From: Zygnema circumcarinatum
Taxonomy: Eukaryota > Streptophyta > Zygnematophyceae > Zygnematales > Zygnemataceae
Length of the DNA: 64,000 bases
Direction: 5' to 3'
Assembly (NCBI GenBank): GCA_037447605.1
Contig: CM074805.1
Coordinates: forward strand, 4,933,461 to 4,997,460
Shown in pieces: positions 12,335-28,000 of the stretch. Both the position numbers and the translations under genes were made by a program. Under the pieces are notes generated by a model, which was given only the letters and a program-made list of their open reading frames with translations, made no database searches and was not told where the DNA came from. Numbering within the stretch: position 1 is the stretch's first letter; every line of letters begins with the position of its first letter.

Positions 12335-15300
12335 ATGTCTGATGGTGCTGCCTTCTTCACCTCTGTGTCGACTTCCTTCCTCCTCTTTCTCGCCTTCTTT
12401 GTCTGCTTCCTCCTCTTCTCCCGCCGCCTCTCTAATTCTTTTGTTTTTTACTCTGCCCGCCTTCTCCGCGGTAGCGGGCTCCCTTCCAGCGCAGTAGTCG
12501 CCCCCTTAGCCACTCTCTTGGACTCCCTGCGAACCACTGAAGATGAAGTGGTGCAGCAGGCGGGGTTGGACGCCGCCACATACATGAAAATGCAGACAAT
12601 GTGTAAGTGGGTTTTTACATTTTGGGTGTGGTTACTATTTAAGTTGAAAGGGTGACCTCGAGTTAAATTATCGGACGTGGGGATTTTCGGCTTATTAGAG
12701 AGAGACGGAGCGGATCTGTTGCCGCAGTTTGGTTTAAAGAGTGGACGTTTCATGGCATGAACCTGTGTTCAGTTGCACTTTGGAAAGTTAGGGATCGGTC
12801 CTTGAGCTTTCGAGGGGATAGATATGAGTTAAGTGCGGTTTTCCGTCCCTCAAGTGGAACTTACGAGAATGACTGTCCGTAAGCCCTTAAGTTGTAGGAT
12901 CCAACTTCAGGGTTTCCGCTTGTAAACGTTTTGTGTTAGAATGTGAAACTTGGGAATAACCGTTATTCTTTACACGGTCATTTGTCGAACATGTCTACGA
13001 TCGACTGTTGAAAGCACCTGGGAATGAGCCCTGGAGCGCATTTTTGGTGAAAACATTTGAAAGATTGGAGGCATAAGTGGAGCTTCTGAAGGAGCAAAAG
13101 TAATGCATCTCACTCACAGGATTTTTTCGAGAGGCTCATGTTTCGAATTCTAATAATTTGTTTTTTTGACGATCATGCAGCGTTGAAAATCATGTTATGG
13201 AGTTCTCTCTATTGTCTCCCTATTTTACTTCCAGTGAATGCCGCTGGACATCACTTCTCGACTCTTTCTACGAAACAACTGAGCTTAAATTTTCAGCATC
13301 TCGACAGGTTGTCTATGGGAAATGTTGGCGTAAGTTTATTCAACTTTTTGCAAACTAAAGATCACATTTATGAATCATTTGCAAAATATACAAAGAAAGG
13401 CAAAAGATCCTGAAGTCGCCTCTGTCTAGAACCACGTCTTTCCCCAACAAATGCTTTTTTAAAGATGTCACTCGAAACTTGAGCCAATAGGACCAATTCT
13501 TCCTTTTTTTGTTCCGGTGCAGGAGAGAAGCGATTCCCTATGGGCACATGCCATCGGCGCATGGTGGGTGACTCTAGGCACACTCTATTTCCTCTACACC
13601 TCATATCATTCCGTCACAAAAACTCGAGCTAAGTCCCAAGCCAATGAGGTGCCGGAACCCGCCCAGCTTGCAGTTCTCGTTCGCGACATTCCAAAACCTT
13701 CCGGAAGAACAACTCCCAAAGAGCTCATCGACGGAGTCTTCACTCGAGCCCACGGAAAATCCTATCTTGGCTGCATACTCGTTCCTCGCCTCGGAAAGGT
13801 ACTTTTCCCCTTTTTCCACCATCCTCCTTTTTCTTCTTTAAATCACCAAAAGTTGCGCAGTATTCCTTCCGATCTGACAAGCCCTTGCTCCCCAACAGAC
13901 GCTCGCCAAGTGGCAGGAACTGAACGCCGCGAAACGGAACCTCGCACACGCCCTAGCCCACATAGAACTGTCGAAGAGCGAGAGCCAACCGAACGGAGAA
14001 CGGCCTCAACATAGAACAGGCTTTTTGGGACTATGGGGACCCAAAACTGACTCCCTCGAATTTTACAAGGACGAAGTGGAGGAGCTTGTGCAGCAGCTGA
14101 GCAGCGAGCAGGAGAGAGTTGCGGAGGATGAGCCGGTCCGGTCCGCCATAGTTTTCTTCAGCAGCAGGTCGGCAGCAGCTGCAGCTTCCCAGGCTTTGCA
14201 TACATACAGAGCTGACAGGTGGCAAGTGCAGGCGGCCCCGGAACCGAGCGACTTGGTGTGGGAAAATTTGACAATGCCGTTATTTGAGCGGCAGATACGG
14301 AGCATGCTGATCTACGTGATCGTCGGAATGACAATCCTTTTCTACATGGTGAGAGCTCTTCCGTCCACACTCTGTATAATGGAAAAAATGAAGGGGGGAC
14401 TTCTCGTGGCAAATCTCACCCTCTCTTTTTTCGCGCCCCCCCCCCCCCCCCCCCCCCCCCTTTTGTTTTTTCCTTACTGATTTTGGTTAGGATTGCTTGT
14501 GACTTTTTTGTGTTGTTTGTTTTGCTCTCTTTTTTTTTTTTTTTTTTTGGGTTTGGTTTGTGGGGAGGGGCCTACAGATTCCGATTACTTTTATTTCGGC
14601 TCTGATGACGCTCGATAACCTGGAGAAGTCTCTGCCCTTTATCAAAAGCATCACATCCAAGTGAGTCAAAGTCAATCAATCTAAAAGTCACGATAAGGTT
14701 CAACGAGTCAATGTCAGGTATTACAACCGAAAGTACTCGAAGGCATCGTCGTAGGCCATTCCCACTTTCCTTGAACATTGTTTAAAACATAATTTTTAGT
14801 GTTTCCAGAATTCTAATCTTTTTTCCCTCTCCTTTTTCGGTTTCGGTTTCCCAGTAAAACTCTTTCGACGATCCTTCAGGCATACCTTCCTCAGACCGCC
14901 CTTTTGGTGTTCCTAAGCGTTCTCCCCATCCTTCTGCGTTTTTTGTCGTACCTTGAAGGCCTGCCCTGCCAGAGCCAAATCGACCGGGCAGCAACCGGAA
15001 AATATTATTACTTTACCGTTCTGAATGTTTTTTTGGGTGTTTCCCTGACCGGAACTCTGTTCAACACGCTCAAGGAAGTGCTCAACCGCCCAAAGGAGAC
15101 GGTGGACCTGCTGGGCTCGTCCATTCCCACGCAGTCCACCTTCTTCATCACTTACCTCGCCCTCTCGTGCGTGCTCTCCCTCCTCCCCTCCCCTCCCCCT
15201 CCCCTCCTCCCTCCCCTCCCCCTCCCCCTCCCCTCCCCCTCCCCCTCCCCTCCCCTCCCCCTCCCCTCCCCTCCCCTCCCCTCCCCCTCCCCTCCCCCCC

Positions 15301-16448
15301 TCCCCCTCCCCTCCCCTCCCCCTCCCCCTCCCCCCTCCCCCTCCCCTCCCCCTCCCCCTCCCCTCCCCCTCCCCCTCCCCTCCCTCCTCCCTCCCCTCCC
15401 CTCCCCTCCCCTCCTCCCTCCCCTCCCCCCCTCCCCTCCCCTCCCCCTCCCCCTCCCCTCCCCTCCCCTCCCCCTCCCCCTCCCCTCCCCCTCCCCTCCC
15501 CTCCCCTCCCCCCTCCCCCTCCCCCTCCCCCTCCCCTCCCCCTCCCCTCCCCTCCCCCTCCCCTCCCCCTCCCCCTCCCCCTCCCCCTCCCCTCCCCCTC
15601 CCCTCTCCCTCCCCCAAAACATACAAAATTGACCATCAAACTTCTGTTCGACGTGTGCAGATTCTTTGTTAGGCAGGGACTCGAGCTAAGCCAGCTCCCG
15701 CGGCTCCTTTTATACCACGCTAAACGGCGCTACATGTGCAATACGGAGCAGGAGCACCGCGATGCATGGGCTCCGGGGGCCGTGCCGTATGCCAACACCA
15801 TCCCACACGACCTCCTCTCCGTCACTCTCGGACTCAGCTACTCCGTCATCTCCCCCGCCATCCTCCCCTTTAACATCCTCTACCACCTCTTTGCGTGGGC
15901 CGTCATGAAGCACCAGGTGAGAGGAGAGACGATTTTAGGGTTCGGGTCCGATCGCATTCTGCAAATTCTGCTCCACGTTACCGGCCTTGACTTCCTGTCG
16001 TACTGAGCTGCCGTCACATGTGGGAAATCCGTTCGTGCAGGCATTAAACGTCTATAACGACGAATACCAAAGTGGGGGCCGCCTCTTCCCTCAGATTCAC
16101 ACTCGGACTCTGATCGGTCTCTTCGTCTCCCAACTGACGATGATCGGCTATTTGGGATTGAAGAAGTTTGTGGGCACCATCAGCCTCTTCCCCCTCCCCA
16201 TTCTCACCATATTGTACTTCCAGCACGCGAACGCCCGCTTCTACAAGTCCTTCCGGTTCAACTCCCTCGACGCGGGGACGGAGGCGGAGGAGGCGGCGGC
16301 CCTGCCCCTCCCGCGGCTGCAGGCGCTGTACGGAGTGCCGTGCCTCCACCCGCCGGACGCGGGCCTACCCCCGCTCAGCGCACCGCTCACCAAGATGGCG
16401 GACGCGGGGATGAGGGCGGGCAGCGGCCGGCTTGAAATCATTGAGTGA
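12335..16448 (+). CDS. OSCA/CSC1-like (DUF221) cation channel, complete
   Basis: Exons 12335-12602, 13181-13329, 13523-13798, 13899-14348, 14578-14660, 14855-15166, 15661-15916 and 16041-16448 join in frame to 733 aa, typical of plant OSCA proteins. Visible in order: an N-terminal membrane helix (SFLLFLAFFVCFLLF), the MQTMSLKIMLW segment, a second helix and the cytosolic PHM7 domain (LAVLVRDIP, GFLGLWGPKTDSLEFY, SAIVFFSSR, WQVQAAPEPSDLVWENL). The 7TM pore region follows (SSIPTQSTFFITY, WAVMKHQ, LTMIGYLGLKKF). The family conducts Ca2+ and other cations in response to membrane tension or hyperosmotic stress. Intron 6 is almost entirely a 442-nt pyrimidine tract. The gene is a paralogue of the partial one at 1-2230, with the same intron phases, and lies beyond a single intervening gene. 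Confidence 0.95.
15174..15615 (+). repeat. 442-nt uninterrupted C/T tract inside OSCA intron 6
   Basis: Every base from 15174 to 15615 is C or T, mostly in CCCCT, CCCT and CCT units. It fills almost all of the intron 15167-15660 and is on the coding strand. Such tracts can form triplex (H-DNA) and are hard to assemble, so the length may be approximate. Confidence 0.95.
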
Positions 16449-17499
16449 GAGGGAGGGCAGAGAGAGAGAGAGGCAGAGGGAGGGAGGGGAGGGAGGGAGG
16501 GGAGGGAGGGGATGGAGGGAGGGTAGGGAGGGAGGGAGGGATAAATATACTCACTCGCAGGTGCATTCAGAAAATTTCGTAATTTTTTTTTATTTTGTTT
16601 AAAGTCTTAGTTTTAAGTCATATTGTAGGATTTGTAAAGAAAAGGAGAAACGTCACGGTTCCATGTCACAGTTCAGACTGTTTCTGAGACATATATTTAT
16701 GGCTCTGATTTAGTGGCAGTTTAACTGGCCTTCCATGTCAGAAAATGTTTGATAACTGTCGCGGTTTTGGTACAGTACTTTGTGCCGACGTGGCCGACTT
16801 TGTCACGTTCCGGATTTATAGTCCCATACACGTGTCAAGGCTTCATTGGACCAAATCTACATCTATTGCCACGTCGGAGTGCACCGACAATTTGGCGTTT
16901 CGGTCTAGATAAAAAGCGTACTCTTTTGGACAATGAAGTCGCCAGCCCTTCGGATTTTCAGGAAATTTTGGTCGAATCGAAGCCGTCCGTTTTCTTCCGT
17001 ACGTCCAACCGATGTTCTCCGCCGTCCGATGTTCACCATCCACAATTTTTCTTGTCTCCATCGAAACGGACACAGCCAAAATGTAGGCGTTTCCGACTCA
17101 TTGGACAAAATTAAATCGAGTGCGACAAAAATATAAAAGGACACGCTTGTACGGTCAATCTATTCTGTACAATGCATCGTTGCAATATCTCGATATACCG
17201 ACAACATCGTGTACCTGCCTGTACGTTTTCGTACCCTTAGGGACTTCCCCAGAGCTGTTCCCCCCGCACTTCCCCACTACTGTATCCCACTTTCTCGCTC
17301 CCTCTCTGCCTTTCCCCCCTCTCTCCTGATCCATTTCTCTCACCCTCTCTCTCTGCCTCTCTCTCTCTTCTCTCTCTCCCACTCTTTCCCACTCTGCCTC
17401 TCTTCTCCCATACCCCCCTATCTACTCTCTCTCTCTCGCGCTCACTCCCACATTTCCCTCTCTCCCTCGCCCTTCTCCTCCCCCCCCCCTCTCTCCCTC
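16449..17499. other. Intergenic region between the second OSCA gene and the GRDP-like gene
   Basis: It begins with gggagg-rich sequence at 16450-16540. Unique AT-richer DNA follows with no convincing frame. A TATA-like aatataaaagg lies at 17130-17140, and a CT-rich stretch at about 17270-17499 runs into the GRDP start codon, probably as promoter plus 5' leader. Confidence 0.5.
17130..17140 (+). promoter_or_regulatory. Possible TATA box of the GRDP-like gene
   Basis: The motif aatataaaagg stands about 360 bases before the ATG at 17500 and upstream of a pyrimidine-rich leader. This is sequence resemblance only; no transcript start is known. Confidence 0.3.
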
Positions 17500-22250
<4,751 letters not shown>

Positions 22251-23259
22251 CGGGCGGGAGGGGAGGGGAGGGGAGGTTGAAGGAAGGCCCAAGGGACGCG
22301 GGGGGAGTTGTTCAACAACGAGGCGCGGGAGGTTCATGTCATCATCGGAGGAGGAGGAGCCGCGGGAGACATTGGCTCGAGGCGACTGCGACTCGCGACG
22401 AGGCATGAGGGCGGGCGGAGTTGAAGGGATTAGGAATGCCATTGTACATAATAATAGAAAGAATGAATGAATTAGTTTGTGACATAATTAGCTACATAGC
22501 GTCTTGGTTTTGTGGACAAGCAACACCTTGTAAGGTTACGGCCCCCGAGTTTCACGTGGTTCGCGAGGCTTAATAATGCATTAGAGGGCGCTTGCCGACA
22601 GGCAGGCAGGGGCAGGGCGGTCTATGTCCGTTTGGGCCGAAATTTAAACAGGAAATACGCACGAGGAAACGCTGTCTGCGTGCTGTACGGCGCCAGTGAC
22701 TGTACGGACGGCTGTTAGGCCGTACGTTCTATAAAGACAACGTACGGATGACTCGGTGACTGCCCGCCGTGTCCTTGGATTAGGGACGGATATTAATTAG
22801 AACGCAGTGTCGTGTGTTAGAATTCCAATCAAAAATTCTAGAAGTCGGGCCGTTTTATTAAACACTTTTAGAATGGACACTAAGTCCTACGTATATACGG
22901 TTGCACGGATTAACTAGGCGGTCAATGTTGAAGTTGCGGGGGGTTCAATTTCAATGGTCGTCTCATTCTGAAATCTAAGTGTGTAAAAGTCCCTTGTACG
23001 TACAAATGTGCATCCTTATGAGTATCCGTACCCCCGGTAAGCACTGGGGGAGGGCGACCCTCCAGGGGGTTTGCAACAGCGAGAACGACAAAAGCCGAAT
23101 CCTTGGAATGCGGAGCGGACAAGTCTGGCCTTATAGAAATGATTGATGCCAACTGGAGGATGTTGACCTGCCAAAAAACGACAAACGGCCCTTGACGAAT
23201 GGTGGCTATTTTTCCTGATTTAATTTCTTTTAATTCGATCCGACCGTACCTCGGCAATA

Positions 23260-23826
23260 GGGGGGGTCAGACCTTGACCATCGCTTACGAAATTCAAAGA
23301 TTCCCTATACAGAAAGGTATTGATTTCGTTTCCAGGTTTCGGGTCGGAAGCTGCGGCTCCCCCGAACCTGTCACGTCTCGTCCGTACTACGGAATAGGTT
23401 ACAGAAATGCCCCCAAATTTCCGAAATCCGCCGAAATCCGCTCGCCGAAACGCAGGGCCTCCGGAGGCCCTGCGTTTCGGTTTTGTTGAAAAGGCAGCAA
23501 ATCCGCCGATGAGGAATCGTGCCCCGCCTTGTCGCCATGCGCGTCACGCACTTGCGAGCGCCTCTCGCACGTGTGAAGCGCGCGTGGCGATGAAACGGAG
23601 GGCGGCGGGCGGCGGGCGGCGGGCGGCGGAGGGAGCGCGGCGGGGCGAAAAGGGGGGAGTCAGACCTGGCTCGGAAATACGAAGGTAAAATAATTATTTT
23701 CAAGAATTCGCGGCGCCCGAACCTGCCGAACGGCCACTTTTTGCGAAAAAGGCCTGCCGTACACGGCGGAATAGGCCCGACGGGCTTACGAAATTGGTTT
23801 GGCGATGGTCAAGGTCTGACCCCCCC
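23260..23826. mobile_element. Inverted-repeat-bounded element, possibly a non-autonomous DNA transposon
   Basis: The 25-nt sequence at 23260-23284 (seven G, then tcagaccttgaccatcgc) is repeated exactly in reverse complement at 23802-23826. The interior holds a 36-bp palindrome and a GC-rich block. Flanking ctcggcaata and gcggcactg are only weakly alike, so a target-site duplication is not established. Confidence 0.45.
23445..23480. repeat. 36-bp perfect palindrome
   Basis: The 18-nt arm ccgaaacgcagggcctcc is followed immediately by its exact reverse complement, with no loop. It lies at the centre-left of the inverted-repeat element 23260-23826. Confidence 0.9.
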
Positions 23827-25005
23827 GCGGCACTGCAATTTCTCGAGGAATACGGCCAAACGACGCCAATCGACCTGTGCCACGTGTCTGACGCGAGGCG
23901 TAATATTGGAAAGCATGGATCGGTCGTACGGACGCATATCCGGTCCTCGGCGGCCACCCAGCGGCCGCCGTACGGACACGGCCGCCTGGCGAGGAGGGAC
24001 GGGCGGCGAGAGGGGAGGCGGGAGGCGGACCGGCGGGGAGGGAGGGAGGGAGGCGGAGGAGGAGGAGGAGAAGGAGGAGAAGGAGGAGAAGGAGGAGAAG
24101 GAAGAGAAGGAGGAGAGGTAGGCAGGGGTAGGGAAGGGAAGGTCTGGTAGAGGAACCAGATTGGGGAGGGAGAGCGAGGAGAGGAGCAATGGGAAGCGAG
24201 AGAGAAGGGGGGGAGTGGGAGGTGCGGGGGTAGGAGAGGAGGCAGAGAGGGGAGTGAGAGCGAGGAGGGGATAAATGGGAAGCAAGAGGGAAGGGGGGAG
24301 TGGGAAGGTAAGGGGTGGAAGAGAGGAGAGGGAGAGCGAGGAGGAGAGCAATGGGAAGCAAGGAGGGGGAAGTGGGAGGAGTGGAATGGGAAAGGAGCCA
24401 GAGGAGGGGAAGCATATCTCGGGGAGGAGCAATGGGGAAGCAAGAGAGAGAGAAGAGAGATAGTGGGAGAGAGTGGGAATGGGAGAAGAGGAGAGTTGTG
24501 CGATAGGAGCCAGATGAAAGAGGGAGCGCGACGAGGGGCGAGATGAGAAGCAAGTGGGGGAAGGGTGAGGACGGGAGGGTTCGGGAGGGAGAAGGGATGA
24601 TGTTAAGTGACAGAAGGATTGGGGGAAAATAAGACGAAGACTCGTGAAGTAAGGTGGTGGGAGAGGCGGATGGGGAGGGACAGGGCGAGTGGAGAGAAAG
24701 GGCGGGAGGAAGACGGAGGGAGAGGGAGAGAAATGGGAGAGAAGAGTGAAATCGGGAAGAGAGGGGTGTGAAAAGGAACGTAAAGGAAAATTTTAGAGAA
24801 GAACATTAGAAGGAGAGGATGGCGAAAGTCGGAGGCACTGGAATCAAGAGAGAAACGTGCTGAGGGAGAACGACGCTAGTGAGTAGGGTAAAGTAAGGAG
24901 AAAGGGAGGGGGAGAGAGGGTGAGCGAGGGGGCGGGAGGCTTGACCTGAGAACGGCATCTGACCTGTCTGTAACTGAACGTGTTTCCTTTCTTCAGGACA
25001 CAGCC

Positions 25006-28000
25006 ATGCCGTCGAGGAATGCTCTCAGACGCGGCTATGGCGGCTTCTTGAAAGAGCCCCTCCTGCTCTCCCTCCTGTGCTACTTTATCCAATTCGGCGA
25101 GGCCCTCATTAACAGTGCAGACCGTACGTAAACGTCCTTATAGTCCCTTAACGCAAAACAGTGAAGAACCTCGTGGTTTTTTGCCGTCTGAACCTTCCTG
25201 ATATTGGCAGCAGCCATGTTGTATGCGGTTCCTTAAGGGATACGTGCAGAACGGTGGATGTGTTGATTTCTGTAGAGGCTTATAAATTTCTTAGTCACTC
25301 ATAAAGACCAAGCATTTTTCGTTGTTGCATGTTCGAATGGGCTATTGGCGTAGTTCTCCACTCCATGTTATTCTCTAATCAAATTTTGCGCCTCGTTGTT
25401 TCCATTCTTTATGAATGCAGGGAATGTGCTTCTGAGCCTCAAGGCGGCGTGGAGAGGTCCGCACGACTCCTTTAGAGGATGGTCGAACACAGGCAGCGAC
25501 TGCTCGGCTTTCAACGGAATTCAGTGCAACTCGAACGGCCGAGTTACTCAAATGTCAGTTCCTGATGCGAGTCAAGGTGCTGTCCTTGTGGTTTTGAGAA
25601 AGTTCTCCGTCATGTTGGGCTGGCCTGCAAGCTGGCGAGGGGCTGGCTGCTTTTCTATGGCCCGTACTTATTAATACAGACAGAAAATATGCAAATTTCT
25701 CGTTTGCAGAGATCTGAGTTATCAAGAACTAGTCGGAAATATCCCGTCTTCTATTTGTGACCTGACGTACCTCAACACGCTGTGAGCTCTCACTTGTGCC
25801 TCACTCTGCCTTTGGGGTCCTTCAAGTCTCAGTTTGCCCTTCTGTTAATCGGGCCCATTAAGCATCCCTTGCAGCCTGCTTCTTGCCGCCCCTGCAGCAC
25901 TTGACCTGCAGTACGTTTTCCAACCATAGGAGACATCCTAACGAAAACGACATCGTTTCTTTTGTGCCTGGGAGGAACCTGCCCCTCAACTACTTGAATG
26001 GCACAATTCCCTCGTGCATCGGAAAGCTCACCCAACTGGAGAACTTGTAAGTGCTCGTATTCGACAAGCATTTGCAGCTTTTTCAAGGCTGTTCTTCAAG
26101 CTTCATCCGACGCTCACATGTCACATTTACCCTTTTTCAAACTTGTTTCTTGCAGTGACGTCACTGTCAACAAATTGTCAGGATTAATTCCGTCCTCGTT
26201 GTGCAACATGACGTCTATTTCGTCCATGTGAGCAGCGCCTTTCCCTTTTTCTTTTTCTTTTCTTTCTTATACCTCTTTCAGTTTTAGTGACTTTCCTTTT
26301 CTAGTGACTCAAATCTGTTTGGTGCATTTTGTCATGACTTCCATGGTAAATTACAATTGTTATTTGCTTAGACTTCATTTCCGTGAAATTATTGAACTTG
26401 CAGCATCAGTGTGCTTCGTCTCCCTTCTTTTCACATCGCTGCTGGCGATTGCACCGACACATTGTCCGCTTGATGTGATTTCGAATCCCTCCCAATGTTG
26501 CGCAGATCGCTGTACGGCAACCGTCTGGCGGGCGGCATTCCCTCCTGCATGGGCCGCCTCGCCAACGCGCGCTCCATGTAAGCAGTCCTCCGTTCTGTTC
26601 GCTTTCCTTCATGGTTCCGTTCGCGCAATGCATGTAGCGCACCTGTCCGTACGAATCTGAACGGACGATAGCGAGTCAATAGCTATCGGAAGGGATCAAT
26701 CCAACGGTTGAGGGAGAACCCGCGATTTGTGGAGTGGCTGTACGGTCGCTGGACAATCCGACGAGGCCGAGCGTTTCACCGCGGCGACGTGAACGTCGCG
26801 GCGGTCGAGAGAGAGAGAGCGAGAGGGAGAGGGAGAGAGAAGAGAGAAGTGGGAGAGAGGGGGAGAGGGGGCAAGGGGGGGAGAGGGATGGAGAGAGGGG
26901 AGGGATAGGGGGATGGAGGGGAAAGAGAGGGGGAGACGGAGAGATAGAAAGGAGAGGGCGGTGCGATGCTGTCGCAAATTTAGTATTAAAAAAACTGGAA
27001 AATGAAGAGAAAATATAGGATGAGCTAGTCATCTTACATTTTTCGTGGCATTGTTTGAAGAGAGAGAAGAGCGTGCTTTCATACTTGCAGCGACTTGTCG
27101 CGAAATGCTTTCACGGGCGGCATTCCGTTATCGCTTTGCGATGTGCACTACCTCGGCAATCTGTAAGGAGACTTTCCCCTTCGTGCTGGAAACAGTGAAC
27201 TATTCACGTGCGAATGTATTCGTTCTTGAAAATTTTGTTGATTTCACTACGAGTGGAGTCTCCATTCAACCTCGATTTTCTTAATCTAAATTTTTTTTTG
27301 CCCGTTTTCAGATATCTCGGTGGAAATCAATTGAACGGCAGCATTCCGTCCTGCCTCGGTGGAACAGCACTTCTAAACTTGTTCGTCTCCGTACTTAGCC
27401 TAACCTTATTGGAATTCATCCTTATGAATCTTCCTTGTGTAGCCAAAGTGAAGTGGATATGTGTTAGGTCCGTGGTCCGTGGCCTACTACTGACCCTTTT
27501 TTTCGATTATCTATTTTTTGCAGAGATCTTAGTGAAAATCAACTTTCAGGAACCGTCCCAAACTTTATCTGCAATCTTCAGCGCATGTAATCTGGCCTCG
27601 CTGTCCCTAATTTTCCTTGCGTCATTCATATGCAAGTTTCTGTAAGTTTATCCAAATAATATACTCTCGCACATGCGAACGATAAACCTTAGCGTACGAA
27701 GTAATGCAGTCCCTCTTGCTAACGTGGACATCACTTTGGGAGCCTTGAAGTACTGCGCGGCTGGATGTGTGTGCAGCAACCTTGGCTCGAACAAGCTGAC
27801 TGGAGGACTCCCTTACTGTGAGGCTTACTGCCTCGGTTCGTTTGGCAGGATAGATTGGTAAGTGGCAGGATGTCACTCCTGATGAGTCGCGCATATAATT
27901 CCCTCACTAAAAAATGAATCAAATGAAGTTTAGATATTGTGTTTGGAAAATTCGCTGATGCGCTAAAATCGATGGCTAAACCCATCTGATATTGCATTTT

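Larger units (their letters stand above)
22251..25005. other. Intergenic region between GRDP-like and LRR genes
   Basis: No gene is supported. It contains GTAC-rich unique DNA (22600-23050), a 25-bp inverted-repeat pair at 23260-23284 and 23802-23826 enclosing a 36-bp perfect palindrome (23445-23480), and a long purine-rich block (about 23985-24800) dominated by gaggag and ggaag units. Long Pro/Ser or Glu/Gly frames in this block are composition artefacts. Confidence 0.55.

Noticed and set aside
14904-16006. Very long Pro/Ser/Leu and Gly/Glu/Arg frames in all phases
   Set aside because: They translate the 442-nt C/T tract of OSCA intron 6, and the splice sites at 15167 and 15661 give conserved protein.
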